The notes under the pieces were generated by a model that was given only the letters and a program-made list of their open reading frames with translations, ran no database searches and was not told the DNA's origin. 64,000 nt of DNA, from the NCBI RefSeq assembly GCF_002020135.1, contig NZ_MPZS01000003.1, positions 558,001-622,000 on the forward strand. Direction: 5' to 3'. A program made the translations under genes and the position numbers. How positions within the stretch are numbered: the first letter of the stretch is position 1; every line of letters begins with the position of its first letter. The DNA is from Thioclava marina (GTDB lineage Bacteria; Pseudomonadota; Alphaproteobacteria; Rhodobacterales; Rhodobacteraceae). Shown here one piece after another: positions 9,301-18,675 of the stretch.

Positions 9301-9846
9301 GGCTACGAGCTCTACCAGGCGATGCTGGAAGAGACGATTGCCAAGCTGAAATCGGGCGAGCTGACCGAGACGGCGGATGGCGACTGGTCGCCGCAGATCA
9401 ATCTCGGCGTGCCGGTGATGATCCCGGAAAGCTATGTGCCCGATCTCGATGTGCGACTGGGGCTTTATCGCAGGCTCTCGAGCCTGACCACCAAGGTCGA
9501 GCTGGAGGGCTTTGCCGCAGAGCTGATCGACCGTTTCGGTGAGCTGCCCAAAGAGGTCAACACGCTGCTGCTGGTCGTGCGGATCAAGGCGATGTGCAAA
9601 CGCGCGATGATCGCCAAGCTCGATGCCGGGCCGAAAGGCGCGACGGTCCAGTTCCACAATGACAAGTTCCCGAACCCCGCAGGTCTCGTGGAATTCCTGA
9701 CAGCACAGCGCGACCTGGCCAAAGTGAAGGACAATCGCCTGATCGTTCGGCGCGACTGGAAGAACGACAAGGACAAGATCAAGGGGGCCTTTGCGATCGC
9801 CCGTGATCTCGCCGAGAAGGTCATCGCGGTCCAGAAGAAAAACTGA
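6394..9846 (+). CDS. mfd: Transcription-repair coupling factor
   Basis: Superfamily 2 translocase that pushes stalled RNA polymerase off damaged template and recruits UvrA. About 1150 residues, the usual length. In order: UvrB-homology region at the N terminus, a CarD-like RNA-polymerase interaction domain (LSPGDLVVHVDHGVGRYKGL, about residues 479-498), Walker A GDVGFGKTEVA (about 627), a DEEQ helicase box (LLIIDEEQHFGVQH), the translocation region with QLYQIRGRVGRAKTRAY, and the C-terminal TRCF domain. The start is uncertain: ATG at 6394 lacks a strong ribosome site, and an in-frame TTG 36 bases earlier is possible. Its partner uvrA is also in this window. Confidence 0.97.
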   Translation: MDHFLLSGAPEGFDAALLAKELAKGKSVIHVARDDRRLAAMRGALAFFAPHAVVLDFPAWDCLPYDRVSPNADISATRMATLAALSAGMPGPFVLLTTLSAAMQRVPAREVLAGASFSAQVGKRVDEGALRDFLVRMGFSQASTVSEPGDYAIRGGIIDIFPPGEGGPVRLDLFGDVLDDARRFDPVSQRTTEKLKGVELAPVSEVILDEASITRFRQNYRIEFGSGGAEDPLYEAVSAGRKQAGMEHWLGFFHERLETLFDYLPDATVMLDDQIGPQQESRWEGIEDQYDTRREAMTRRDRLDSVYKPAPPQLLYLDPEGWSAVLKPLRVLRLQVIPAPPGPGVLNAGGKIGRNFAPERKVENVSLFSALKDHVQARLANGPVVIASWSEGARERLKGLMEDEGLIGAKLISDAREIGPGVNLTVWPLDEGFEAPYQDMRDGKDLTVISEQDVLGERLVSRPKRKRKAENFLTEHTTLSPGDLVVHVDHGVGRYKGLETVTALGAPHDCVLLEYAGGDRLYLPVENIELLSRYGHEEGLLDKLGGGAWQAKKAKLKERIRQIADKLMRIAAERHLRQAPILEAPHHEWEAFAARFPYTETDDQMTAIEDVVDDLKSGTPMDRLVVGDVGFGKTEVAMRAAFVAAQSGMQVAVIAPTTLLARQHYKTFAERFRGTALNVKPLSRFVSAKEAAKTREGLRDGTVDIVIGTHAVLAKTVKFANLGLLIIDEEQHFGVQHKERLKEMRSEIHVLTLTATPIPRTLQLSLTGVRDLSIIGTPPVDRLAIRTYVSEFDTVTIREALLREHYRGGQSFYVVPRISDLPEIEEFLQSHVPEVKYLVAHGQMAAGELDERMNAFYDGKYDVLLATTIVESGLDIPTANTMVVHRADMFGLSQLYQIRGRVGRAKTRAYCYLTTKPRMPLTPQAQKRLRLLGSLDSLGAGFNLASQDLDLRGAGNLLGEEQSGHIKEVGYELYQAMLEETIAKLKSGELTETADGDWSPQINLGVPVMIPESYVPDLDVRLGLYRRLSSLTTKVELEGFAAELIDRFGELPKEVNTLLLVVRIKAMCKRAMIAKLDAGPKGATVQFHNDKFPNPAGLVEFLTAQRDLAKVKDNRLIVRRDWKNDKDKIKGAFAIARDLAEKVIAVQKKN

Positions 9847-9897
9847 GGCCGCGCATCGCCTGAGGCGGATGATCGATCCGGGGATGACATACGAAAA

Positions 9898-9919
9898 AGG
9901 GCGGCCTGCGGGCCGCCCT
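9898..9919. terminator. Terminator between mfd and bactofilin gene
   Basis: Nine-bp stem AGGGCGGCC/GGCCGCCCT with a 4-base loop, preceded by AAAAA and lying between two convergent genes. The minus-strand reading has TTTTT after the stem, so it best serves the bactofilin gene. Confidence 0.75.
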
Positions 9920-9943
9920 GTTCGCTCTGGCTCTTGCCGGAGA

Positions 9944-10468
9944 TTATTTCTTTTCGTCCACCGGGGCGGGCGCGGGCTCGGCCATCGGAGGGGCGAGCTT
10001 GGGCGTGCCCTGACCGTTTTGCAGCGGGTCGTCCTGACGCTGCACCGAACCTTCGAAATGCGCACCGCTCTCGATCGCGATGGTCTTGTGAATGATGTCG
10101 CCTTCGACGCGGGCGGTCGAGGTCAGGCGGACCTTGAGGCCACGCACGCGGCCCACGACGCGGCCATTGACCACCACGTCATCGGCGGTGATCTCGCCCT
10201 TGATCGTGGCGCTCTCGCCGACGGTCAGCAGGTGGGCACGGATATCGCCTTCGACCACGCCTTCGATCTGGATGTCGCCGGTGGTCTTGATGTTGCCCGT
10301 GATCGTCAGGTCCGACGACAGCACCGAGGGCGCGGGCTTCGCGCGCGGCGTGGCGCCGGGCGTGTAGTCGGTCGCGGGGCGCGTGGGCGCAGCCGAGCTT
10401 TCCGGGGTTTTGGGTTTGTCACCCTCGGCCTTGGGGCCGGGCTCATGGATTTTGCTCTTAGAAAACAT
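9944..10468 (-). CDS. Bactofilin (polymer-forming cytoskeletal protein)
   Basis: A 174-residue protein with a central right-handed beta-helix repeat typical of bactofilins (SDLTITGNIKTTGDIQIEGVVEGDIR followed by AHLLTVGESATIKGEITADDVVVNGRVVG and further rungs, about residues 50-145). The flanking N- and C-terminal tails are Pro/Ala-rich and disordered. Bactofilins assemble without nucleotide into filaments at the membrane and localise cell-wall enzymes. Its start overlaps the end of an M23 peptidase gene by 11 bases. That pairing is conserved in several phyla, so this filament probably positions that peptidase or its peptidoglycan target. Confidence 0.93.
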   Translation of the reverse strand: MFSKSKIHEPGPKAEGDKPKTPESSAAPTRPATDYTPGATPRAKPAPSVLSSDLTITGNIKTTGDIQIEGVVEGDIRAHLLTVGESATIKGEITADDVVVNGRVVGRVRGLKVRLTSTARVEGDIIHKTIAIESGAHFEGSVQRQDDPLQNGQGTPKLAPPMAEPAPAPVDEKK

Positions 10469-11774
10469 TCTTACCAGCCTTGATGAAGGTCATCGGATTG
10501 ATTGCCTTGCCACTGATCCGGATCTCGTAGTGGAGATGCGGTCCGGTGGAGTGCCCGGTATTGCCCATATCAGCAATCCAGTCCCCTTGCGACACCTTTT
10601 GCCCCACTTTCACGCGGATTTTGTTCAGGTGGCCGTATCGGGTGGTGATCCCGAACTCGTGGCGGATCTTGATCAGGTTGCCGTAGCCGCGTTCCCATTC
10701 GGCCGCGATCACGACACCATCGGCAGGGGCGTAGATCTTCGTGCCGATCGGGGCGGCCATATCCACGCCTTCATGCATCCGACCCCAGCGCCAGCCGAAG
10801 GGCGAGGAGAAGCGGAAAGAGGATTTCACCGGCATCGCGAACGGCAACTGGTCCACCGCGATGCGATACATGTTCATTTCATCGAGCTTGCGCAGGATCG
10901 ACTCGGCACGCGCGGTATCGCCGTCGAGATCCGCCGAGCCCTTGGTCGAGAGCGAGACCGGGGTCAGCGGGCCGCCGGTGCCCGAATAGCCGCGCTTGAT
11001 CTGCGCGAGCACGTTGTCAGGGTCCATACCCGCCTGCTTGAACACCTTGTCGAGCGGCTCCATCGAGATTTTCACGGCCCCTTCGAGCGTGGTGAAGATC
11101 TCATCGTTGCGCTGCTCCATCAGGCGCTTTTCAAGCGCGATCTTGTCCATCTCGTATTGGGCGCTCTGGGCGTCCTGCGCCGCGGTGTCGCGTTCCTTGG
11201 CGGTCTCGCCGAGGGCTGCGGTCAGCATGTCGACGGTCTTGGCCATGTCCTCGGCGCGCGCGACGGGGGTGGGGCCGGAGTCGGCCCCCTTGCCCTCGGC
11301 CTTCGCTAGCGCGAGGCGTGCGGTGTCACGCTCGTCCATGGTGCGGCGCAAGGTCGACTGGATCACGCTGATCCCGGTCTCGAGCTCGCGGCGGCGCTCT
11401 TCCGAGGCGAGAAGGGCGGATTGCATCTTCGAGACCTGCTGAAGCGCGGTCTGGAATCGGTCCTGCGCAGCCAGCGCCTCGGCGGCACGGCTGTCGCGTT
11501 CCTTCGAGAGAATGTCGAGGCGACGCTCGAAGGCGACCTTCGCGACCTTGTCGTTCTGCGCGGCCCCGCCCGAGGAAATCCCGTCGATGAAGAGCATCGC
11601 CGAGGCGACGGTCGACCACAGGAACAGCCCGGAGCCTACGGCGAGAACACTTGCCTGGGTCAGGGGGCGCAACCGGATGAACCGGGTCGCACTGTCCGAT
11701 TTCATGAACAGTCGCTGTTCGGGAAGCCAACGCTCGAGGCGAGTGTTCAGGCGGTCGAGGATGCGTCTGGGCAA
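10458..11774 (-). CDS. M23-family metallopeptidase with membrane anchor and coiled coil
   Basis: Envelope peptidase related to cell-wall DD-endopeptidases; 438 residues. One membrane helix near residues 38-62, then a long coiled coil (about 75-240) and a C-terminal LytM/M23 domain (about 320-430). The zinc-site motifs are intact: GRMHEGVDMAAPIG (HxxxD) and GPHLHYEIR (HxH), so it is likely catalytically active. The frame begins with a TTG; the first ATG is 69 bases further in and would remove the conserved-looking LPEQRLF segment, so I kept the TTG. The gene is translationally coupled to the bactofilin gene. Confidence 0.9.
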   Translation of the reverse strand: MPRRILDRLNTRLERWLPEQRLFMKSDSATRFIRLRPLTQASVLAVGSGLFLWSTVASAMLFIDGISSGGAAQNDKVAKVAFERRLDILSKERDSRAAEALAAQDRFQTALQQVSKMQSALLASEERRRELETGISVIQSTLRRTMDERDTARLALAKAEGKGADSGPTPVARAEDMAKTVDMLTAALGETAKERDTAAQDAQSAQYEMDKIALEKRLMEQRNDEIFTTLEGAVKISMEPLDKVFKQAGMDPDNVLAQIKRGYSGTGGPLTPVSLSTKGSADLDGDTARAESILRKLDEMNMYRIAVDQLPFAMPVKSSFRFSSPFGWRWGRMHEGVDMAAPIGTKIYAPADGVVIAAEWERGYGNLIKIRHEFGITTRYGHLNKIRVKVGQKVSQGDWIADMGNTGHSTGPHLHYEIRISGKAINPMTFIKAGKNVF

Positions 11775-12011
11775 GCCGGTCGGTCCTGTGTTGTTTCAGA
11801 TCGAGGAAGGCACGGAGGCCGTCTGCAAACATGGGCAGGGAGGACCTGTCGTCGCTGGGGATAACTTCCTCCGCCCGGTTGAAGAGGGATTAGCAAGGGG
11901 GGGCGGCCCGGGCAACCGCTTTTGCCCAAGCATCGGGCAGGAGTTCCCTCACGCGCTTGGGATGGGCGGTTTTCTGCCGAAAAATGTGCCTTTTCAGGCG
12001 GGTTTCGCCGT

Positions 12012-12046
12012 GCCGATCGCGCGACTTTCACCTTCGCGCGATCGGC
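12012..12046. other. 13-bp perfect inverted repeat downstream of peroxiredoxin gene
   Basis: GCCGATCGCGCGA and its reverse complement separated by 9 bases. It lies 25 bases past the peroxiredoxin stop, but no T-run follows on either strand, so a terminator role is uncertain. The rest of the 296-base gap to the M23 gene start shows nothing I can name. Confidence 0.6.
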
Positions 12047-12070
12047 AGTTTGGGTCGGCAAAAGATGGAC

Positions 12071-12574
12071 TCAGGCCAGCGCGCGCGCCGCGTCGAGCAC
12101 CTCTTCAGCGTGGCCCTTCACTTTCACTTTCGGCCAGACCTGCGCCACGATGCCATCCTTTCCGATCAGAATGGTCGAGCGAACGATGCCCCAGAAGGTC
12201 TTGCCATACATGGATTTTTCAGCCCACGCGCCATAGGCTTCGCAGGTCTCCCCGCCATCGTCTGAGGCAAGGTAAATCCCGAGGTCGTGCTTGGCGCAGA
12301 AATTCTCGTGCTTCTTGAGGCTGTCTTTCGACATCCCGATCACGACGACACCTGCGGCGGCGAACTCGCCCGCGAGCCGGCTGAAATCGAGAGCTTCGGT
12401 GGTGCAGCCCGGCGTGTTGTCCTTGGGGTAGAAATACAGCACGACGGGATGGGGCAGCGCGTCCGAAAGCCGCAGCATCCCGTCTTCCGTGATCAGATTT
12501 CCCAATGCTCCGAGCGCATTGCCCCCGGTTGCGGGAAGGGTGAAGTCCGGCGCTTTTTCGCCTGTCTGGATCAC
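12071..12574 (-). CDS. bcp: Peroxiredoxin, BCP/PrxQ family thiol peroxidase
   Basis: Reduces hydrogen and organic peroxides using thioredoxin-type reductants; cytoplasmic. The 167-residue protein has the thioredoxin-like fold with the peroxidatic cysteine in YPKDNTPGCTTEALDF and the later W-F-type region YGKTFWGIVRSTILIGKDG. Many BCP proteins have a resolving cysteine five residues after the peroxidatic one; here that position is alanine, so the enzyme is either 1-Cys type or uses another cysteine (for example in ENFCAKHDL or GGETCEAYG). The start is GTG, with GAAGGAG upstream. Confidence 0.93.
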   Translation of the reverse strand: MIQTGEKAPDFTLPATGGNALGALGNLITEDGMLRLSDALPHPVVLYFYPKDNTPGCTTEALDFSRLAGEFAAAGVVVIGMSKDSLKKHENFCAKHDLGIYLASDDGGETCEAYGAWAEKSMYGKTFWGIVRSTILIGKDGIVAQVWPKVKVKGHAEEVLDAARALA

Positions 12575-12720
12575 TTTGATGTCTCCTTCGCAGATCGGGG
12601 CTTACTTTCGTGCCCGCATTGGGCAAGAATTAACCACGAGGCAGGAGACTGGGGCAAGGCCAACCCGCCCCCGCTGGATGGCCCGATCGGGCAATCACGG
12701 GAGGAACGGGAGCCACCCGA

Positions 12721-15700
12721 ATGAAGGCGATGGAGCAAGACCGCCCCTCTGACCCCGCGATGGGGTCGCCGCGCAAGGACGCGGCTGCCGCGGCTGAGAG
12801 AATGCCGCCGAAGGCGGATGCGTATCTTCTGGAAAATCCCGTTTTGTCAGAGAGTTCTGAGGAGACGTTCGAGTCCTCCGCGCGGCGCGGTCGCACCGGT
12901 CTGCTTCTGCTCCTGACGCTGCCGGTACTTGCTCTGGCCTCGATTTTCGCCTGGCTCGTGATCACCCATCAACCTGTCTCGGCGCCGGGCTGGATCGTCG
13001 CGCAGTTGCAGGCGCGCGCCAATGCGGCGCTCGAGGGGCGGATGAAAGTGACGCTCGCGGGCGGGATCGATCTCTTCGTCGACGAGGGGCTGCGGCCGCG
13101 TGTCCGGTTCAAGATGGTGCAGCTCGACCGGCCCTCGGGCCTGCCGATCGCCGTTCTGCCCGAGCTGCGTGCGACGCTCTGGAGCGAGCCGCTTCTGCGC
13201 GGCAAGGTCGTGCCGCGGTCGTTCCGGATCCGCGGCGCGAGCCTCGCGCTGCATCGCCTGCCCGACGGACGGCTGGATCTGGATCTCGGCGGTGGCGACA
13301 TGTTCGGGGCGCTCAATCTCAACAATGTCTCGGACGCCGTGGAGGCCTTCGAGACGGTGTTCGAGGTTCCGGCGCTGTCCAAGCTCGAGACGGTGACCGC
13401 CGAGGATGTCGAGTTGCGCCTGATGGACGAACGGCTCGATCGGTTGTGGAAGGTTTCGCAAGGGCGGTTCAAGTTGAGCCAGACGCCGGAAGAGATTTCC
13501 GTCGCCCTCGGCTTCGACGTCGCCGGTGAGTCCTCAAAACCCGCGCAGGTCGCGGTCTCGATGACCACCGAAAAGGCGAGCCGCGAGGCGAGTTTCGGCG
13601 CCGCCGTGACGGCGCTTCCCGCACGCGATCTCGCGGTGCAATCGCCGGCGCTGGCCGCGCTTGGTGTGCTTAACGCGCCGATCTCGGGGGCGCTGCGCTC
13701 GGGTCTCGACGACAGGGGCGAGCTGACCGGCATGAACGCCATGCTCGAAATCGGCGCCGGTGCGATCCGCCCCAATGAGGGCGTGCGCCCGATCGCGATC
13801 GAAAGCGGCAAGCTTTACCTCAGCTATGATCCCCTACGGCAGCGCGTCGAGGTGTCGAACCTTGAAATCAAGAGCCGCGCGGTTCGCCTGCATGCCGACG
13901 GGCTGGCCTATCTGCGGGACCTGCGCAACGGTGTGCCGCAGGAATTGCTGGGCCAGATCGCGATCTCCAATCTCGAACTCGACCCCGCGGGCCTCTTCGA
14001 TACGCCTGTGCGTTTCGATCAGGGCGCGGTCGATTTCCGGCTCGCGCTCGATCCTTTCCGTGCCGAGGTCGGGCAACTCGAACTCAACGACGAAGGCGAC
14101 ACGACGATCAGCGCGAAGGGGCAGCTCTCGGCGCAGCCCGATGGCTGGAAAGTCTCGCTCGACGCCGGGATCGACCAGATCGACCAGACCAAGCTGCTCG
14201 CGCTCTGGCCGCCGGTGGTCGTGCCGAAGACCCGCGACTGGCTGGAGCAGAACGTGACCACGGGTCAGTTGCGCAATGTCCATGCCGGGTTGCGCCTGGT
14301 GCCGGGACAGGAGCCCAAGCTCGGTCTTGGCTACGAGTTTCGCGGGGCCGATGTGCGGGTGCTCAAGACCCTCCCGCCGGTGCAGCAGGGCAAGGGGTTC
14401 GCGAGCATCATCGACACGCGCCAGGCGCTGAAGGTCGAGGAAGGCCATGTCACCGCGCCCTCGGGCGGGCGCATCGAGGTCGCCGGGACGGAACTGATCG
14501 TGCCCGATATCCGCATCAAGCCCGCGCCCGCCGTGGTGACGCTGGTCACCCGCTCGCCAATCCCCGCGGCGCTGTCGTTGCTTGACCAGCCGCCTTTCGA
14601 GTTCCTGAGCAAAGCCGGGATGAAGACCGATATCGCGAGTGGCTGGGCCGAAGCGCGTTCGGTCATCCGTCTGCCGCTCAAGCCGCGCGTGCCGGCCGAA
14701 GAGATCGGCTTTGACGTGACCGCGCGGATGACCGAGGTGAAGAGCGACGTTCTCGTGCCGGGCCGCGAATTGCGCGCCGATGCGCTGACCCTCAAGGCCG
14801 TTAATGCGGGGATGGTGATCTCCGGCAAGGGCACGCTGTCGGGCGTGGCCTTCGACGGCGCGTGGGACCAGCGTTTCGGCCCCGAGGCCAAGGGACGCTC
14901 GGAGGTGAAGGCTGTAATCGAGGTGACGCCCGATGCGCTCGATGCTTTCGGCGTGGGCCTGCCACGCGGCATGGTGGCGGGCAAGGGCAACGGGCAGATA
15001 GACCTCGCGCTGCGCAAGGACGAGGCGACGCGCTTCACCTTCGAGAGCGACCTTGCGGGGCTGCGCCTGTCGCTCCCCGAGATCGGTTACGCAAAGGGGC
15101 CGGGCACGAAGGGATCACTGACACTGTCGGGCACGCTCGGTCAGCCTCCGGCGATCGAGAGCCTCGCCTATACCGCGCCGGGGTTGCGCGCGGCGGGCGA
15201 TGTGAGCCTCGTCAGGGATGGCGGCCTCAACCGTGCACGGTTTTCCGATCTGCGCATCGGCAACTGGTTTGCCGGCAGCGCCGATCTTGTGGGGCAGGGC
15301 AAGGGGCGCGCGGTCAATGTGCAGGTCAATTCCGGCAGGCTCGATCTGGCGAAATCCGATTTCGGCTCGGGGGCTGGCGGTTCGGGCGGAGGCTCGGGCG
15401 GCGGCGGAGGGACCGCGATCACCGCGTCTCTCGACCGTGTCCAGATCACCGATGCAATCGCGCTCACCGGGTTCCGTGGCGATTTCTCCACCCGCGGCGG
15501 GTTCGCGGGCAATTTCCAGGCGCTGGTCAATGGCGGCGCGCCGATCGCGGGCACGTTGATCCCGGCGGCTGGGGGACGTGTCGCGATCCGCGCGCAGGCA
15601 TCCGACGCGGGGGCGGTGCTGAAGGCTTCGGGGATCTTCACCAAGGCGCGCGGCGGGCAGGGGACGCTCGTTCTGACCCCGCGCGATCGCAAGAGCTATG

Positions 15701-16152
15701 ACGGCGAGGTTAAGATCGCCAACCTTCGCGTGAAGGACGCACCGGTGCTCGCCTCGCTCCTGTCGGCGGCTTCCGGCGTGGGACTTCTCGAGCAGCTCGA
15801 TGGCGAGGGGATCGTCTTCTCCACGGTGGATGGCGCCTTCCGCTTGACGCCCAACGGGGTCAGCGTCACAAGGGGCGCCGCCGTAGGGGCCTCGATGGGT
15901 GTGACGATGACGGGCAACTATTACCCGGACAGCAAGAAGCTCAACATGAAGGGGGTGATCTCTCCGTTCTATCTGGTGAACGGGATCGGTCAGATCATTT
16001 CCAAGGCGGGCGAGGGGCTGTTTGGCTTTAACTACTCGCTGCGCGGGTCGTCTGATGCGCCCAAGGTCTCGATCAACCCGCTCTCGGTCCTCGCGCCGGG
16101 CGCGATGCGCGAGATGTTCCGCTCCGGCCCGCCTGAAGTGCTGAGCGAATAA
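12721..16152 (+). CDS. AsmA-like / DUF3971-type giant envelope protein
   Basis: A 1143-residue protein with one N-terminal membrane helix (about residues 59-80) and a very long beta-rich periplasmic part. A Gly/Ser linker at about residues 882-897 precedes a C-terminal segment ending in [17 protein letters not shown], a typical end of the AsmA-like/YhdP/TamB superfamily. These proteins are thought to bridge inner and outer membranes and carry phospholipids. The start ATG follows GGGAGG; a second ATG three codons later is possible. It is followed by queA after 11 bases, an association without obvious functional meaning. Confidence 0.85.
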   Translation: MKAMEQDRPSDPAMGSPRKDAAAAAERMPPKADAYLLENPVLSESSEETFESSARRGRTGLLLLLTLPVLALASIFAWLVITHQPVSAPGWIVAQLQARANAALEGRMKVTLAGGIDLFVDEGLRPRVRFKMVQLDRPSGLPIAVLPELRATLWSEPLLRGKVVPRSFRIRGASLALHRLPDGRLDLDLGGGDMFGALNLNNVSDAVEAFETVFEVPALSKLETVTAEDVELRLMDERLDRLWKVSQGRFKLSQTPEEISVALGFDVAGESSKPAQVAVSMTTEKASREASFGAAVTALPARDLAVQSPALAALGVLNAPISGALRSGLDDRGELTGMNAMLEIGAGAIRPNEGVRPIAIESGKLYLSYDPLRQRVEVSNLEIKSRAVRLHADGLAYLRDLRNGVPQELLGQIAISNLELDPAGLFDTPVRFDQGAVDFRLALDPFRAEVGQLELNDEGDTTISAKGQLSAQPDGWKVSLDAGIDQIDQTKLLALWPPVVVPKTRDWLEQNVTTGQLRNVHAGLRLVPGQEPKLGLGYEFRGADVRVLKTLPPVQQGKGFASIIDTRQALKVEEGHVTAPSGGRIEVAGTELIVPDIRIKPAPAVVTLVTRSPIPAALSLLDQPPFEFLSKAGMKTDIASGWAEARSVIRLPLKPRVPAEEIGFDVTARMTEVKSDVLVPGRELRADALTLKAVNAGMVISGKGTLSGVAFDGAWDQRFGPEAKGRSEVKAVIEVTPDALDAFGVGLPRGMVAGKGNGQIDLALRKDEATRFTFESDLAGLRLSLPEIGYAKGPGTKGSLTLSGTLGQPPAIESLAYTAPGLRAAGDVSLVRDGGLNRARFSDLRIGNWFAGSADLVGQGKGRAVNVQVNSGRLDLAKSDFGSGAGGSGGGSGGGGGTAITASLDRVQITDAIALTGFRGDFSTRGGFAGNFQALVNGGAPIAGTLIPAAGGRVAIRAQASDAGAVLKASGIFTKARGGQGTLVLTPRDRKSYDGEVKIANLRVKDAPVLASLLSAASGVGLLEQLDGEGIVFSTVDGAFRLTPNGVSVTRGAAVGASMGVTMTGNYYPDSKKLNMKGVISPFYLVNGIGQIISKAGEGLFGFNYSLRGSSDAPKVSINPLSVLAPGAMREMFRSGPPEVLSE

Positions 16153-16163
16153 GGTTCTTTCCA

Positions 16164-17225
16164 ATGAAACTCGAGGATTTCGACTTCGACCTGCCCGAGG
16201 GTCTGATTGCCACGCGCCCCGCACGGCCCCGCGACGCGGCGCGCCTGCTGCTGGCTCAAGGTGACACGATCACTGATTTGCATGTGCGCGACCTGATCGA
16301 CATTTTCCGGCCCGGCGATCGTCTGGTGCTCAACAACACCAAGGTGATCCCGGCGCGCCTTTCGGGAACGCGCACCCGGCAGAGCGCTCAGGGCGAGGTG
16401 ACCGCGAAGGTCGAGGTGACACTCTTGGAACCAGCGCCGGGCGGTGAATGGACCGCGCTCGCCAAACCCCTGCGCAAGGTCAAGGATGGCGAGACGATCG
16501 TGTTTTCCGAGAAGCTCTCGGCGGAGGTCGTCGCGATCGAGGACGGGCAGCTGCGCATAGCCTTCAATCTCGAGGGCGACGATTTCGACGAAGCGCTCGC
16601 CGAGGCCGGTGCGATGCCGCTGCCGCCCTATATCGCGGCACTGCGTGCGCCTGACGAAGAGGACAAGCGCGACTACCAGACCGTGTTCGCGCGCCATTCC
16701 GGTGCGGTGGCCGCCCCGACCGCGAGCCTGCATTTCACCCGCGAACTGCTCGAAGCGCTGGCCGCGAAAGGGGTCGAGTTCACCGAGGTGACCCTCCATG
16801 TCGGCGCGGGCACGTTCCTGCCGGTCAAGGTCGAGGACGTGACCACCCACAAGATGCATGCCGAATGGGGCGAGGTGAGCGAGGCCGCCGCCGCCGAGAT
16901 CAACGCAACGAAAGCGGCGGGCGGCCGGGTGATCCCGGTCGGCACCACCGCGCTGCGCCTGATCGAGAGTGCGGCGCGCGCGCCGGGTGGCGCCAAGGGC
17001 CATATCGTGCCGTTTCGCGACGCGACCGACATCTTCATCTATCCCGGCTTCGACTTTCGCATCACGGACGCGCTGATGACGAATTTCCACCTGCCGAAAT
17101 CCACGCTGCTGATGCTGGTCTCGGCCTTGATGGGACGCGAGCGGATACAAAAGATTTACGCGCATGCGCTTGAAAAACGTTACAGATTCTTTTCCTATGG
17201 CGATGCGTCGCTTCTGATCCCGTAA
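16164..17225 (+). CDS. queA: S-adenosylmethionine:tRNA ribosyltransferase-isomerase
   Basis: Adds the epoxycyclopentane unit to 7-aminomethyl-7-deazaguanine in tRNA, making epoxyqueuosine from the ribose of S-adenosylmethionine. The 353 residues match the normal QueA length. Family blocks visible are [71 protein letters not shown] and the C-terminal [21 protein letters not shown]. The ATG has a weak AAGG site close upstream. It overlaps nothing and sits 11 bases after the AsmA-like gene. Confidence 0.97.
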   Translation: MKLEDFDFDLPEGLIATRPARPRDAARLLLAQGDTITDLHVRDLIDIFRPGDRLVLNNTKVIPARLSGTRTRQSAQGEVTAKVEVTLLEPAPGGEWTALAKPLRKVKDGETIVFSEKLSAEVVAIEDGQLRIAFNLEGDDFDEALAEAGAMPLPPYIAALRAPDEEDKRDYQTVFARHSGAVAAPTASLHFTRELLEALAAKGVEFTEVTLHVGAGTFLPVKVEDVTTHKMHAEWGEVSEAAAAEINATKAAGGRVIPVGTTALRLIESAARAPGGAKGHIVPFRDATDIFIYPGFDFRITDALMTNFHLPKSTLLMLVSALMGRERIQKIYAHALEKRYRFFSYGDASLLIP

Positions 17226-17331
17226 GGTCGGATACAGACCTGTTCTTCGCGACGCGCCGCCCTAGATGCCGAGGCTCGGGACGGCGCAGACCCACGCGCC
17301 TGACCGCAGGCCAAACCTGAGGGACGTTTCG

Positions 17332-18600
17332 ATGTTGTTAGTGCTGCGCCAGACCTGGCCGCTTTTGCTTGGGATCATGCTCCTGATGGTGGGCAACGGG
17401 ATGCAGGGCACGTTGCTCGGCATCCGGGGCAATATCGAGGGCATCGACACCTTCTACATGTCGCTCGTGATGTCGGCCTATTTCGCGGGCTTCCTGTTCG
17501 GCTCACGCATGGTGCCCGAGATGATCGCGCGGGTAGGACATGTGCGGGTCTTCGCAGCACTCGGCTCGCTGATCTCGGCGGTGCTGGTGCTCTATGCCGC
17601 CTTCCCGAACTGGCCCGCCTGGGTGGCGATGCGGGTGCTGATCGGGTTTTCCTTCTCGGGGGTCTACATCACCGCCGAGAGCTGGCTGAACGCAAGTGCC
17701 ACGAACGAGACGCGCGGGCAGGCGCTTTCACTTTACATGATGATGCAGATGATCGGGATCGTCGCAGCCCAGGCGCTGCTGAACGTGGGCGATCCGGCGG
17801 GCTATTTCCTTTTCGTTATCCCCTCCGTTCTGGTGTCGCTCTCGTTCACGCCGATCCTTCTGTCGGCCTCGCCTGCGCCGAGTTTCGAGACGATCCAGCG
17901 CATGACCTTCAAGCGGCTCTGGGAAGCTTCGCCGCTTGGCATGGTGGGGATCTTCCTGCTCGGCGGGATCTTCTCGGCGATGTTCGGCATGGCGTCTGTC
18001 TGGGGCACTGCCGAAGGGCTCAACGTCAAGCAGATCTCGACCTTCGTCGCGGCGATCTATGTGGGCGGGATGATCCTGCAATATCCCATCGGCTATTTCT
18101 CGGACCGGATGGACCGGCGCGTGCTGATCGCAGGCACGGCGCTTTGCGGCGCGGTAGTGATGCTCGCCGCCTTCATCTTCAGCCCGCCATTCTGGCTGTT
18201 GCTGGTTGCGGGCGCGCTGATCGGGGGCGTGGCCAACCCGCTCTATTCGCTGCTGATCGCCTACACGAACGACTATCTCGACAATTCCGACATGGCCGCT
18301 GCCTCGGCGGGGCTGATGTTCACCAACGGGGTGGGCGCGGTCGCGGGGCCGATGGTCACCGGCTGGCTGATGGGGGTCGTGGGGCCGGGCGGGTTCTTCC
18401 TCTACATGGGGGTTCTCTGCGCGGGGATCGCGGGCTATGCCGTCTGGCGGATGACACGGCGCGCAGCCCCGTCGGCAGACGACACCAGCACTTATGCGGT
18501 TCTCTCGCCCACGGCGACGGCGGTGGCGGTCGAGGCGGTCCTCGAGGTCGCTCAGGAAGAGGCCAGCTCGGACGAGGAGACGCGCCCGGACGCGGCCTGA
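17332..18600 (+). CDS. MFS transporter (YcaD-like)
   Basis: Major facilitator of about 422 residues with 12 hydrophobic helices. It starts at LRQTWPLLLGIMLLMVGNGMQGTLLGIRG, has the loop 2-3 region GFLFGSRMVPEMIARVGHVRVF, and a second half beginning near SPLGMVGIFLLGGIFSAMFGM. The C terminus is an unusual acidic, Ala/Glu-rich tail (VEAVLEVAQEEASSDEETRPD). The substrate cannot be deduced. I chose the ATG with GAGGGA eight bases upstream; the frame is open for 22 codons before it. Confidence 0.9.
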   Translation: MLLVLRQTWPLLLGIMLLMVGNGMQGTLLGIRGNIEGIDTFYMSLVMSAYFAGFLFGSRMVPEMIARVGHVRVFAALGSLISAVLVLYAAFPNWPAWVAMRVLIGFSFSGVYITAESWLNASATNETRGQALSLYMMMQMIGIVAAQALLNVGDPAGYFLFVIPSVLVSLSFTPILLSASPAPSFETIQRMTFKRLWEASPLGMVGIFLLGGIFSAMFGMASVWGTAEGLNVKQISTFVAAIYVGGMILQYPIGYFSDRMDRRVLIAGTALCGAVVMLAAFIFSPPFWLLLVAGALIGGVANPLYSLLIAYTNDYLDNSDMAAASAGLMFTNGVGAVAGPMVTGWLMGVVGPGGFFLYMGVLCAGIAGYAVWRMTRRAAPSADDTSTYAVLSPTATAVAVEAVLEVAQEEASSDEETRPDAA

Positions 18601-18675
18601 TCCGTTTCGGCTTTGCCCATCGCGCGCCATGCCCTACCATTGATCCGGGTTGCGGCAGGGGAGGGCCGTTTTTCT

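Noticed and set aside
7828-10065. 745-codon minus-strand frame over mfd
   Set aside because: Shadow of mfd; mfd motifs on the plus strand are unambiguous.
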